DNA of 37,271 nt from SAR324 cluster bacterium (GTDB lineage: Bacteria > SAR324 > NAC60-12), in assembly GCA_028282505.1 (NCBI GenBank), contig JANQHV010000628.1:1-37271 (forward strand). The letters run 5' to 3'. The notes under the pieces were generated by a model. It was not told the origin of the DNA and searched no databases. It saw only the letters and a list, made by a program, of their open reading frames with translations. Numbering within the stretch: position 1 is the first letter of the stretch; the number at the start of each line of letters is the position of its first letter. The position numbers were made by a program, and so were the translations under genes. Shown in pieces: positions 18,486-28,393 of this stretch.

Positions 18486-20265
18486 TAAATCCACAAACCT
18501 CGTTAGCCCAAAAAGTGGTAAAGTGCTTTATGAAAGTGATCGTGGACTTATCACAGAGTGTGGTTCTGAGTGCTTTGAATTAAAAAATGGCATTGCCTGT
18601 CTTTTAGATCCAACTACATTAGATGTGGCCTCTCAGCACGAAATGTCTGTTTTCGATGAATTGAATCTGGACAATATTTCTTTTTTTCGTGAATGCTTGT
18701 TTCAAGATGTTTTAAAAAAGATAAAGCAGGTGCATCCAACACTGGAAAAACGGCAAGAAGAGTTGGCATTTGTCGAATTAGGAGGTGGTGAAGGGCACTG
18801 GGCTAGACACTTTAAAGTAGCCTTTCCGGAAGCGAATGGTTATGTGTGTGATTTGAGTTTTAAGACGTTGGAAAGAGCACCAGAAATATTGAATCGGGTA
18901 TGTGCTAATGTAACTGATCCCATTTTCCAAAAGAAATCTATCCATTTAGCTGCGTTTTGGGTCAGTTTGCATCATCTGGAAACAAAACATGTCGCGAAAG
19001 CATTGGAAGAGGTACGCAAGGCATTAGCGGATGATGGTATGGTTATCATGTTTGAGCCCAATGCGCATTTTTTGCCTCGTCAATTGATGTATGAAAGCAA
19101 ATTGAGCAATGATGTCTATCCCGATGAGCAGGAACAGGCAATTAATTTCACGGAACTCTCGAGTATTGCCGAAAGTGTTGGTTTGATGAAGGCAGGTACC
19201 TATTTCCTGAATCCTCATTATAATCCCAATTTTATTAAAAAGTTAAAAAGGTGGCAACTCTATTTGCCTGTTGTCGAATTATTACATCAATTGGACCGCT
19301 GGATTTATGAGCCCATCTTAGGAAGCCTTTTTTCTAAGAAACAGTTAAAGTGGAAAAAATATTTAACGCTTTATGGGTTAAGCTTGTATAAGAAAAGAAA
19401 TTCAGAACTGATGGCCAAATCATGTTTGGTGTGTGGAGATACGAACTTTGTCCCTCTAGGCGTTGTCGACAAATATTCTCTGTTAGAATGTCAGCAGTGT
19501 GATTTACAATTTCTAGACCCTGCTCCTGATGAAGCAAGCTTAAATGAAATTTATAAAGATTATTACAAGGCTTGGGATCTGAAACACTCGGAAAAAGAAG
19601 TTTCTTTAATGAAACAAGAAACATTTAGTAATTACTTCAAACTCATCACCCCTTATATCACCTCTGGAAACTTGTTGGATGTTGGTTGTGCGACAGGTGA
19701 ATTGATGCAAATTGCTCAATCAAATGGATTTGATGTTTATGGAGTAGAGGTTTCTCCCTATGGTGTGAATTTGTGCAGAGAGCAGTTTGGAGAAGACAAA
19801 GTTATTGAGGGGAACTTGAAATTTGGGGATTTTCCTGAAAATTTCTTTGATATTATCACACTTTCTGATGTTTTAGAGCATATCGTCGAACCTTTACCGT
19901 TTTTGGACGCTCTATACGGTATACTTAAGCCAGGTGGAATTTTAATGATTGTGACTCCGGATACCTCTTCTGTTGTCAAAAAATTAATGGGGAAGCGATG
20001 GCTACATTATAAAGCAGAGCACATCTATTATTATAATCAGAAGAATTTGGTTCAACTCCTGTCATCTCAATATACGATGCTGCTCAATCAAAAGGCTTAT
20101 AAAAAGCTCAATGTCAATTATATTACAAGTGTCATTTGCACATACTCGAAGCATCAGCTATGGCAAAAACTAGTGGCATTGGGAAATTCAATCTTATCAC
20201 CAGTTCGGCACAGCAACTTTCCAGTTTATATTGGAGAAATGTTTATTCTTTTCAGGAAGAAATAG
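18478..20265 (+). CDS. tandem methyltransferase: N-terminal Trm112-like segment and class I MT, then zinc-ribbon class I MT
   Basis: N-half VSPKSGKVLYE...FELKNGIACLL then FVELGGGEGHWARHF. C-half CLVCGDTNF...LLECQQCDLQFLDPAP then LLDVGCATGELMQIAQSNGFDVYGVEVS and LSDVLEHIVEPLPFLDALYGILKPGGILMIVTPD. Confidence 0.88.
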   Translation: MSDKSTNLVSPKSGKVLYESDRGLITECGSECFELKNGIACLLDPTTLDVASQHEMSVFDELNLDNISFFRECLFQDVLKKIKQVHPTLEKRQEELAFVELGGGEGHWARHFKVAFPEANGYVCDLSFKTLERAPEILNRVCANVTDPIFQKKSIHLAAFWVSLHHLETKHVAKALEEVRKALADDGMVIMFEPNAHFLPRQLMYESKLSNDVYPDEQEQAINFTELSSIAESVGLMKAGTYFLNPHYNPNFIKKLKRWQLYLPVVELLHQLDRWIYEPILGSLFSKKQLKWKKYLTLYGLSLYKKRNSELMAKSCLVCGDTNFVPLGVVDKYSLLECQQCDLQFLDPAPDEASLNEIYKDYYKAWDLKHSEKEVSLMKQETFSNYFKLITPYITSGNLLDVGCATGELMQIAQSNGFDVYGVEVSPYGVNLCREQFGEDKVIEGNLKFGDFPENFFDIITLSDVLEHIVEPLPFLDALYGILKPGGILMIVTPDTSSVVKKLMGKRWLHYKAEHIYYYNQKNLVQLLSSQYTMLLNQKAYKKLNVNYITSVICTYSKHQLWQKLVALGNSILSPVRHSNFPVYIGEMFILFRKK

Positions 20266-20461
20266 TGCTGAATTCACTTTTAAATTAGTGGATATAGTAA
20301 CTTGGTATATTCTATGAATAAAATTTAAGAAAAAAAATCTTAAATATGTTGTATTAGTATCGATTTGGTGCTATTTAGATTTTAGCCGTGAATTATTTTT
20401 AGAATAAAAATTAGAGTATAAAACTGTTTTTCTCAAACTTTTGTTTAACTGATATGCGTGG

Positions 20462-21523
20462 ATGAGGATGAAAGAAATATATATAATGTGGCGAATGTTT
20501 TGGCAGGTCATGCTTGCTAAAATAACTCGAAGACCTCGACCAGTTAGTGTGAATCTACAAGTGACAAAGCATTGCAATCTCGATTGCCCTTATTGCTTTG
20601 CAGACCTCAGTACTCTCAAGGAAATTAAAGATTGGTCCACTACAGAAACACTGGAAACAATCGATGCTCTTTATGAGCGTGGTTGCAGGCATATTATTCT
20701 GATGGGGGGAGAGCCCCTAATGAGAAAAGACATTGGTGAAATTATTCGCTATATCAAGTCTAAATGGATGCGGTGCGAAATAGTGACTAATGGGTACCTT
20801 ATCCAGCAGAGAATAGAAGATTTGAAACTTTTGGATTCAGTTTGCATCAGTTTAGATGGTCCAAAGCATGAAAATGACAGAGTGCGTGGAGCTGGCTGTC
20901 ATGATGCCGTCATTAAGGGTATGCAAGTTTTGAAAGAAAATAAGATCAAGGCAAGGATTCATGCGGTTTTAACTAAATATAATAAGGACTCAGGTTTACC
21001 ATATATTTCAAAATTGGCTAAAGAACATGGCTTTCGATTCAATTTTTCCATGATCATGTTACGTCCGGAGTTGAGACCGGATTTCATCAATTTCTCAGAA
21101 GAGGAAATTGTCAAATTTCTAGATGATTATAAGAAGTGTCGTGATGATGGATATCCTGTTTTTACATCGGATGCTTGTTTTGATTATATGTATAAATGGC
21201 CAAAAAAGGGAGCCTATACCATATATAAATCGGATAACTTGTCACCGGAAGAAATGCGAAATGTCGTTCCCTGCAATTACGGGATGTACAATGCTTTTGT
21301 AGATGTGGATAACAAGGTATACAAATGCCCTTTGACTTGGAAAAACGGGCTCAACTGGAGAGAACATGGAATGGACAAGAGTATTGATCATATAGGAAAG
21401 AATCTGCTCAATTGTGTTTCTTGCCGCAGCATTGGCGATATTGACCGGGCACTTTTACTAAACTTTTCCAGTTTTAGTAATTTGAAAATGGTATCCCAGT
21501 ATATATTGAAAAGAATAAGATAA
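20462..21523 (+). CDS. radical SAM protein with SPASM-like C-terminus
   Basis: VTKHCNLDCPYCFADLS (CxxxCxxC), ILMGGEPLMRKD, C-term VPCNYGMYNAFVDVDNKVYKCPL...NCVSC. Confidence 0.92.
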   Translation: MRMKEIYIMWRMFWQVMLAKITRRPRPVSVNLQVTKHCNLDCPYCFADLSTLKEIKDWSTTETLETIDALYERGCRHIILMGGEPLMRKDIGEIIRYIKSKWMRCEIVTNGYLIQQRIEDLKLLDSVCISLDGPKHENDRVRGAGCHDAVIKGMQVLKENKIKARIHAVLTKYNKDSGLPYISKLAKEHGFRFNFSMIMLRPELRPDFINFSEEEIVKFLDDYKKCRDDGYPVFTSDACFDYMYKWPKKGAYTIYKSDNLSPEEMRNVVPCNYGMYNAFVDVDNKVYKCPLTWKNGLNWREHGMDKSIDHIGKNLLNCVSCRSIGDIDRALLLNFSSFSNLKMVSQYILKRIR

Positions 21524-21527
21524 CGAA

Positions 21528-23411
21528 ATGTACAACTGTTTTACAGATAAAGTTATTGTCGTAACTGGTGCTTCAAAAGGGATTGGGAAACATTTAACTC
21601 ATTTACTGGTAACTTCTGGGGCGAGAGTTGCTGGGATAGCTCGTTCAAAAGATATTTTAGAAGAAACAGCATTGGAGTTTGAAGGGCTTGCAGGGGAATT
21701 CCTAAGAGTCATTTGTGATGTGTCCGATCGTAAATTGGTTTCTGCTGCCATGCGTCAAGTGACTCAGAAGTTGGGGCCGATAGATATTCTGATTAATAAT
21801 GCGGGGATAGGCTTGACAGGTCCTATCATGGAAACGGAGAAAAGGGATGCCACAAAATGTTTTGATGTGAATTTTTATGGGGCTGTGAACTGCATTGAGT
21901 ATACTTTGCCAGAAATGATTCAGCGTCGAAATGGAATAATTGTCAATGTGACTTCTGTTGTCGCAAAGTATGGGCTGCCAACCACTGGCTACTATTCAGC
22001 AGCTAAGGCTGCCCTCAGTGCTTATTCTCAGGCATTGCGAGCAGAAGTTGCTCCAGCAGGTGTGAAAGTGATTACTATATACCCAGGAAATACAGATACT
22101 GAATTTCACAGCAGTCAGTTGACAACCAAAAACTATATTTCAAGAAAAACTCAAAGTAAGCAACTGGATCCAGAGGATGTGGCAAAGAAAATTTTGTCTG
22201 CTATCCAAAAAAACAAAGCAGAAGTAATCATTGGTCGTCCTGCAAAAATCATGATTCTTCTCAAAGCTTTTTTACCTCAGTTGGTTGAATTCCTTGTTAA
22301 AAAAGAACTTGGTGTTGCCCAGTGGTATCGTAAGACGGTGAGTCAGGAAATCAGAATGGATTCGGTGGACCGATGTATTCAAGAAGGAATACCTCTAAAA
22401 AATATGGATCGTTCTTGTCGGTATCATCAGTCTACAGAGCTTGTACATTGGTGGAATGTTGTGCCAGAAGGACTCAAACCTTCTTTACAGTATATTCTCT
22501 ATCCTTATCTTTTAGCAACAACTTATGGTGGTAAGTTACCTGAAGATCAAACATATCAACATCCGTTATTAACTAATGAGAAGCTGACCGATATTAAGGA
22601 GAAATCCCCGGCTCTATTGGAGCAAATTAAAAATTTTATTAAAACCTGTTTATTACCTGTCATGCCAATGGGTAGAGCAAAATCTGCCCCTGAGATTAAA
22701 ATTGGTAAGAATATTTATCCCTTTGACTTGGGGCAAGGTGGTACTTTATGCCCTGCTTCGTTTCGCTCGTTTTTTCCTTTTTTAGCTAGAAAACGTTTAA
22801 AGGATGAAAAAGAGAATATTTCATCGAGTTGGGAAGTATGCTGTCCTGATCATTTAAAGAATTTAACGTTTGGTAGTGGTAAAGGTGATACGGATTTTTA
22901 TGATTCAATTTGTTTTTGGGGAAAGTCGGCTGAAATTAAGGCACTTTCTCCATGCAAATCACAAATTAATACTGCCAGTCATTCTCTTGATGATATCGCT
23001 AAACAATTGGAAATTCCATGTCCGACCTTGCTGAATGTGGCTTACGGATACTACCTGACTTTGGAGAGGGGAGGAGAATTAGGGTTTTATAGTAAAAGCC
23101 TGGATGCAGGGATTTTTCAATGCCCTAATCCTCGTTCCAGAGTGGTTGTTGAGATATCCAAAAACAATGCCGCAATTAACTTCAAGGTTATTAATGTTAT
23201 TGGAGATGCATGCCCTAGAGGGATACATAAAGATGATGAATTTGATTTGCCCAAAAAGAGTGGTGAAAACAAATTTTGTATGGATGCTTTCAATTCTTTA
23301 TATTTGTATGCAGGACTTTCAGAGTTTTTGAAGACACCTCTTACGGTACAATGTGCTTTAAACAACTGTCCGTCTTCTTGGCAAGTCCATCATCATAACA
23401 CAGTTGCCTGA
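21528..23411 (+). CDS. SDR fused to a long Cys-containing C-terminal region with TIGR04076-like repeats
   Basis: aa 1-275 classical SDR (VVTGASKGIGKHL, NNAGIG, YYSAAKAAL). C-terminal VINVIGDACPRGIHKDDEFDLP...FCMDAFNSLYLYAG resembles the TIGR04076 pattern, with a related-looking segment upstream (PFDLGQGGTLCPASFRSFFPFL). Confidence 0.8.
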   Translation: MYNCFTDKVIVVTGASKGIGKHLTHLLVTSGARVAGIARSKDILEETALEFEGLAGEFLRVICDVSDRKLVSAAMRQVTQKLGPIDILINNAGIGLTGPIMETEKRDATKCFDVNFYGAVNCIEYTLPEMIQRRNGIIVNVTSVVAKYGLPTTGYYSAAKAALSAYSQALRAEVAPAGVKVITIYPGNTDTEFHSSQLTTKNYISRKTQSKQLDPEDVAKKILSAIQKNKAEVIIGRPAKIMILLKAFLPQLVEFLVKKELGVAQWYRKTVSQEIRMDSVDRCIQEGIPLKNMDRSCRYHQSTELVHWWNVVPEGLKPSLQYILYPYLLATTYGGKLPEDQTYQHPLLTNEKLTDIKEKSPALLEQIKNFIKTCLLPVMPMGRAKSAPEIKIGKNIYPFDLGQGGTLCPASFRSFFPFLARKRLKDEKENISSSWEVCCPDHLKNLTFGSGKGDTDFYDSICFWGKSAEIKALSPCKSQINTASHSLDDIAKQLEIPCPTLLNVAYGYYLTLERGGELGFYSKSLDAGIFQCPNPRSRVVVEISKNNAAINFKVINVIGDACPRGIHKDDEFDLPKKSGENKFCMDAFNSLYLYAGLSEFLKTPLTVQCALNNCPSSWQVHHHNTVA

Positions 23412-24945
23412 TAGTCTTATGAAACGGTATGCGTTATTCTCTGTAGATCAGACAGAAGGTCTCCTACATTTTGCAGAGTGCCTTACTTCAATCGGGTGGA
23501 CTATTATCGCAACATCAGTACCTTATACAATTTTAAAGGATGCGGGCATTGATGTGATTTCAGTTGATGATTTTGTTGATATCAAAAATGAGTATGGATT
23601 TCCTTTAACGTTGCATCCCAAAATTGAATATGCTTTGACGGTGAATGGTGCAGAAGAAAGGATCGAACTGGTATATGACATTACCTATGGATTGGAAGCT
23701 GGAAATGATGTGGGAGGGCATACATTGCTTGCTTTAGCTGCAAAAGGAAATCGCTTTCCCGTCTCATCATATGGCGAGATGGTTGACTTGGTTTCTATTC
23801 TGTCTGGTGGAGAAGAAAACTTGGAAGCTGAGCGGCAAAAGCTGATTGATCGTGCTCATTTCAAAATTGCCAAACATTATGCCCGTATGCTTTCGATTTC
23901 CAATCAGCAGCAATATGAAACCGTATTACTTTCAAAAGAAAATGATTTGTTGAATGGAGAGAATCCATATCAAGTTGCCAGTCTTATGAAACAGGAATCG
24001 AGTGATCCGCTCGCATTGCATCGTTTTCAATTGATAACAGAGAATCGGCCTTGTTTTACAAATATGGCCGATATGGATTGTATTGTCGAGGGCCTTAGTA
24101 AAATCCATCTCGCATTTCAACGAATTCGGGGTAAAACGCCTTATCTTACAATTGCGGCAAAACATGGCAACCCATGTGGGGTTGGGATGGATTGGAATGA
24201 TCCTTCAAAGTCGATTTATAAGGCGTTATGGGGCGATCCTCTGGCAATCTGGGGTGGTGAAGTCATTACTAATTTTGTGATTTCTGCTGAAAGTGCTTCA
24301 CTGTTACGTTCCAGCAGTTCAAGAGGGGAACTCTATGGTAACGATAAATGGATGCTGGATCTCATTGTTGCTCCTGAAATCGATACAGGGGCTTGTGATA
24401 TCTTGAAACGCCGCAAGAATACTAAAATTTTTACTAATCCTCAGTTGGTGAATCCTGGTTTACCACAGGAAAGCCAGGTACACCGGTTTGTTCGTGGTGG
24501 TACGCTTTGTCAATCTCCACTTTCTTATATATTGAGTTTAAGAGATGTGACATGGGTTGGAACACCACTGAGTGAAGACCAGATGGATTCCTTGATCATT
24601 GCCTGGGGGTGTGCGTATGTTTCCAACCAGGGAGGGAATGAAGTAGCTATCGCAAAGGATGGTTGCCTCTTGGGAATTGGGGGAGGACCTTCGACAGTGA
24701 ATGCTGCTGAAATCGCGGTGCAACGCAGTTTAAAATCCAATCAGGCTATGCATGATGCCATTTTTGCTGCAGATGCTTTTTTTCCATTTACCGATGCTCC
24801 TGAAATTTTGGTAAACGCAGGCTGTAATGCAGGAATTGTCCCTGCTGGAGGGATTCGGCAAAATGAAGTAGTAAGATATTTTAAAGAAGAGCGGGTAAGT
24901 GTCGCCCTGCTTAAAGAAGAATATCGTGGGTTTTGTAGACACTGA
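23404..24945 (+). CDS. divergent PurH-like (AICAR transformylase/IMP cyclohydrolase family) protein
   Basis: YALFSVDQTEGLLHFAECLTSIGWTIIAT (MGS-like domain), LTLHPKIEYAL, AAKHGNPCGVG (KHxNPCG), AKDGCLLGIGGGPSTVNAAEIA, AFFPFTDAPEILVNAGCNAGIVPAGG. Confidence 0.85.
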   Translation: MPDSLMKRYALFSVDQTEGLLHFAECLTSIGWTIIATSVPYTILKDAGIDVISVDDFVDIKNEYGFPLTLHPKIEYALTVNGAEERIELVYDITYGLEAGNDVGGHTLLALAAKGNRFPVSSYGEMVDLVSILSGGEENLEAERQKLIDRAHFKIAKHYARMLSISNQQQYETVLLSKENDLLNGENPYQVASLMKQESSDPLALHRFQLITENRPCFTNMADMDCIVEGLSKIHLAFQRIRGKTPYLTIAAKHGNPCGVGMDWNDPSKSIYKALWGDPLAIWGGEVITNFVISAESASLLRSSSSRGELYGNDKWMLDLIVAPEIDTGACDILKRRKNTKIFTNPQLVNPGLPQESQVHRFVRGGTLCQSPLSYILSLRDVTWVGTPLSEDQMDSLIIAWGCAYVSNQGGNEVAIAKDGCLLGIGGGPSTVNAAEIAVQRSLKSNQAMHDAIFAADAFFPFTDAPEILVNAGCNAGIVPAGGIRQNEVVRYFKEERVSVALLKEEYRGFCRH

Positions 24946-25011
24946 TAGAATTTGTGAGTTAGTGCTTATTTACATATACAGGAAAAGTAAATTTCGAACC
25001 GTGACTGCCAA

Positions 25012-26016
25012 ATGACAAAATTAAATAATTTTCGATTTGACAAAATAAAAACAGTCTATGGGTACTATGCGAATCGACATGTATTGGGAACTTATCCCAT
25101 GCAAGTTGCCATAGAATTAACCAATAGGTGTAATTTAAAATGCGTTATGTGTCCTCATGATAGGATGACCCGATCACAAGGGAATATGTCAGAGGAACTG
25201 TTTAAGAAAATTATTGACCAGCTTCAAGGAAAGTCTGAATTTGTTTATTTATACGGCATGGGGGAGTCTATGTTGCATCCCCAATTCTTTTCTTTAGCTG
25301 ATTATGCTGTTCAAAGTGGTCTAACGACCTCTCTTTCAACCAATATTACTTTGCTGAACGAAGAGAAGAGCCGGAAGCTTCTTGAGAGTGGTATTGATTT
25401 TATTGTATTGCCACTGGATGGGGCTGGGAAAGACTCTTATGAAAGTGTTCGAGTCGGTGGAAAATTTGAAAAGAATGTTGAACGTATCAAAACTCTGCTT
25501 AGAATAAAGCGTGAGTTAAATGCAAAAGCATATGTTGATATTCAGTATATAGTCTTGGATGAAGCAAATCAGATGGGACATGTGGAAGACCTGTTTACAG
25601 AAGAGGAAAAATCTGTGGTGAACATGTTTAGAAAAAAGCCTGTCTTAAAATCGCCTTCAATCACCACTGAAGAAATCAATCATCAACATCCTTGTTATTT
25701 TCTTTGGAGTACCATGGATATCAGCTGGGATGGCCGAGTTTCTTTATGTTGCATGGATTATGATACGGAAGTGGTATTTGGTGATTTATCAAAAACTTCT
25801 ATTTGGGAAGTTTGGAACAGCGAAGAGATGGCAGACTATAGACGAATGCATAAAAATTTAGAATACTCAAAAATGCCTATTTGCAACAAGTGTCTGCTTC
25901 CTGAAAAGAAATATTTTTCTGATGCTACGATTTTAGCCAGCTCTCTTCTCAGTGCTGGTACGTTGCGAAGATTACTTCCTGTTTATGAAAAAATCATTTC
26001 TAAAAAAAATGGTTGA
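25012..26016 (+). CDS. radical SAM/SPASM protein
   Basis: ELTNRCNLKCVMCPHDRM; C-term DISWDGRVSLCCMDYDTEVVFGDLSKTSIWEVWNSEEM...CNKC. Confidence 0.93.
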   Translation: MTKLNNFRFDKIKTVYGYYANRHVLGTYPMQVAIELTNRCNLKCVMCPHDRMTRSQGNMSEELFKKIIDQLQGKSEFVYLYGMGESMLHPQFFSLADYAVQSGLTTSLSTNITLLNEEKSRKLLESGIDFIVLPLDGAGKDSYESVRVGGKFEKNVERIKTLLRIKRELNAKAYVDIQYIVLDEANQMGHVEDLFTEEEKSVVNMFRKKPVLKSPSITTEEINHQHPCYFLWSTMDISWDGRVSLCCMDYDTEVVFGDLSKTSIWEVWNSEEMADYRRMHKNLEYSKMPICNKCLLPEKKYFSDATILASSLLSAGTLRRLLPVYEKIISKKNG

Positions 26017-26043
26017 AGGATTAATTTGATTTGGTTGGATTAA

Positions 26044-27147
26044 ATGAGAAAACATAATTTTTTAGATGATGTTGTCCACAAAAGTCGTTTGTATATGGGC
26101 GTTGTAAAAGCACAAACCCATAAAAAAATGGTACCCGTTGTTGCGAACTTGTATGTCACGGGAAGATGTAATGCGACATGTACATACTGTTATGTGGAAA
26201 TCAATAAGAAACCTAAACGCGAATTTTCTTTACAGCAGTGGAAAAAGCTGGTTGATGATCTCTATGTAAAAGGAACTCGTCTTTTTGCTTTAGTTGGAGG
26301 TGAACCACTTTTGTATCCAAAAATTGATGAGCTGGCGGAGCATATTATTTCAAAAAATGTGTATTTGAACTTAGCGACCAATGGATTTTTGCTTGATAAG
26401 CATTTAGAGATTGCCAGGATGGCAGATGAAGTTTCTATCAGTCTGGATGGTGACTTAGCCTCGCATAATTTAAATCGGGGAAATCGAAATTTTGAACGAA
26501 CAATGAAAGGTATTGATACCGCAATAGAAGCTGGTTGTAAAGTACGACTTTGTACAGTTGTTACACGCCATAATGCTGACATGATAGATTATTTAGTTGA
26601 CTTTGCTGAAGAAAGAAACATCTTTGTGACTTTTACTCCTCTTATTGATGCTCCGGATTTAAGAAAGGATGCTTCCGAACAACTACGTCTTTCTGATGAG
26701 GAAATACGAGAATTTTTTTTAAAACTAAAAGAAGTAAAGAAAAAATCCTCTCGTATCATTAATTCGTTTGCCAATATGGATTATATGATCAATTATCCCG
26801 TGCAATACGGAGAGGTCATTTGGAAAAATAGTCCTCATGCTGATTATTACCCTCATCCTTGTCCCTATGGAAGATTTCAGTTCTTAATCTCGAGTGTAGG
26901 TGAAATTTTTCCGTGTGGAATCATGTGGAATAATGATTACTTCGAGCCTAAAAATGTTCTTGATGTAGGACTAGATGAAGCATTGGAACACGCGTCTCAA
27001 GGACTGAAGTGTCAAAGTTGTTCTTTTGCAAATAGTGTTGACTGGAATAATGTCACTTCGCTGCCCTGGCTTTGGTATGGTGTGAAAATGACAGTAAAGC
27101 AATCATTTGGAAAACGGAAAATTCCTGTTTTGAGTGAAGTCTCATAA
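26044..27147 (+). CDS. radical SAM protein with SPASM-like C-terminus
   Basis: YVTGRCNATCTYCYVEINKK, LVGGEPLLYPKI, CPYGRFQFLISSVGEIFPCGIMWNN...CQSC. Confidence 0.93.
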   Translation: MRKHNFLDDVVHKSRLYMGVVKAQTHKKMVPVVANLYVTGRCNATCTYCYVEINKKPKREFSLQQWKKLVDDLYVKGTRLFALVGGEPLLYPKIDELAEHIISKNVYLNLATNGFLLDKHLEIARMADEVSISLDGDLASHNLNRGNRNFERTMKGIDTAIEAGCKVRLCTVVTRHNADMIDYLVDFAEERNIFVTFTPLIDAPDLRKDASEQLRLSDEEIREFFLKLKEVKKKSSRIINSFANMDYMINYPVQYGEVIWKNSPHADYYPHPCPYGRFQFLISSVGEIFPCGIMWNNDYFEPKNVLDVGLDEALEHASQGLKCQSCSFANSVDWNNVTSLPWLWYGVKMTVKQSFGKRKIPVLSEVS

Positions 27148-28273
27148 TTGGTGGTGGGTGAAAATGTTATCTAAAGTAAATACAGATAGGATCTTAGACT
27201 TGTATGGCCAGGCCAGGAGCTTTATGCCTGCAATGATCAGGAGACCTCTGGGGTATTATTTTTATATTACGGGCCTTTGTAATTTAAATTGTGATTATTG
27301 CTGGCAACGTGAAATGCCCGATAGGGAATCTGAAAATACAAAATCCCGTCGTAATGAGTTGAGCAAAGATGAATGGTTGAAAATCATAAATACCGTTCCT
27401 AGATTGGCCTTTGTTGGGTTAACGGGTGGTGAGCCAATGATCCATCCTGGTTTTCAGGATATTATCCAATTGTTGAGTGGGCGCAATCCCTATACAATTA
27501 ATACAAATGGATTCTACCTGAATGATAAAATTTTGAGAGATTTAATTGAATATAAAGCTTCTAATTTGTCTATTTCTATTGATGGATTTTCAGATGTTCA
27601 TGATTATTCACGGGGCAAACCCGGACTTTTCAATCATATAGTAGAACAAATTAAGAAGCTCAATGAATTGAAAGAAAAAACAGGGGCAAAAAAGCCATCA
27701 ATCACCATCAAAACGGTTCTTTTAGATCCAATTGTTGATAGGTTGGAAGAATTTTATCACTTTTGTGATCAGACCCTGAAAGCCGATTGTTTAAATATTT
27801 CCATTATGAAAACTACGGAGCATGCTCAGTATGATTTTCGTGTTTATGACAATTTAAAGGGAGTTGCTGCTGCCGGTGAACCAATATGTCATAGTTATGA
27901 AAAGAAACAGCAAATTCCAGATGTGCTGATTGATCTATTAAATCTCTCTAAAAAACACAACTGTCAGGTGCTTTATTATCCCAGGGTCACAGGAGATGCT
28001 GCTATCAGGCATCTTTTTGAGTCTGAAGGCAAGGATGGGTTTACATCGTGTTATGTACCTTGGACACTGATTGTTATTTTATCTGAAGGATCAGTTATCC
28101 CCTGTTTGTCGGTCAAATTGAGCAATATCCGGGATTTGGACTATGATGTGAAAAGGATCGATGAGTTGAAAAAGTATAATGATTTTTTAAAATGGCGTTC
28201 TAGCATGAATCATGCTGAGAAATCGCCTGCTGTGTGTAATATGTGTTGTTTTTCAAAGGTAAAAAAAGATTAA
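27134..28273 (+). CDS. radical SAM protein with SPASM-like C-terminus
   Basis: YITGLCNLNCDYCWQREM, LTGGEPMIHPGF, C-term CYVPWTLIVILSEGSVIPCLSVKL...CNMCC. Track start overlaps the upstream ORF; ATG at 27164 is an alternative. Confidence 0.92.
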   Translation: MKSHNWWWVKMLSKVNTDRILDLYGQARSFMPAMIRRPLGYYFYITGLCNLNCDYCWQREMPDRESENTKSRRNELSKDEWLKIINTVPRLAFVGLTGGEPMIHPGFQDIIQLLSGRNPYTINTNGFYLNDKILRDLIEYKASNLSISIDGFSDVHDYSRGKPGLFNHIVEQIKKLNELKEKTGAKKPSITIKTVLLDPIVDRLEEFYHFCDQTLKADCLNISIMKTTEHAQYDFRVYDNLKGVAAAGEPICHSYEKKQQIPDVLIDLLNLSKKHNCQVLYYPRVTGDAAIRHLFESEGKDGFTSCYVPWTLIVILSEGSVIPCLSVKLSNIRDLDYDVKRIDELKKYNDFLKWRSSMNHAEKSPAVCNMCCFSKVKKD

Positions 28274-28349
28274 TTCGCCTTAAATTTTTTCAAAAATCCA
28301 CTCGACGAGATCGATTTTTTGCCACGAACCATCTTTTCCAAACAGGTTC
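28273..28349 (-). mobile_element. truncated copy of the MITE-like element found at 36851-37011
   Basis: attcgccttaaatttttt...ccatcttttccaaacaggttc matches the reverse complement of 36851-36927 at about 72 of 77 positions by hand alignment. One terminal repeat is present; the other half is missing. Confidence 0.85.
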
Positions 28350-28393
28350 TAAGATGAAAAAGGCATTGTCATATATCACAAAAAAATAACATA

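Noticed and set aside
20323-20345. Inverted repeat atttaaga-aaaaaaa-tcttaaat as a terminator
   Set aside because: All-AT stem in an AT-rich gap with no clear U-tract logic; too weak to call.
28271-28352. TAA on both sides of the truncated element as a true target duplication
   Set aside because: One side is the gene's stop codon and the element lacks its terminal repeat there; a 3-bp match is likely chance.
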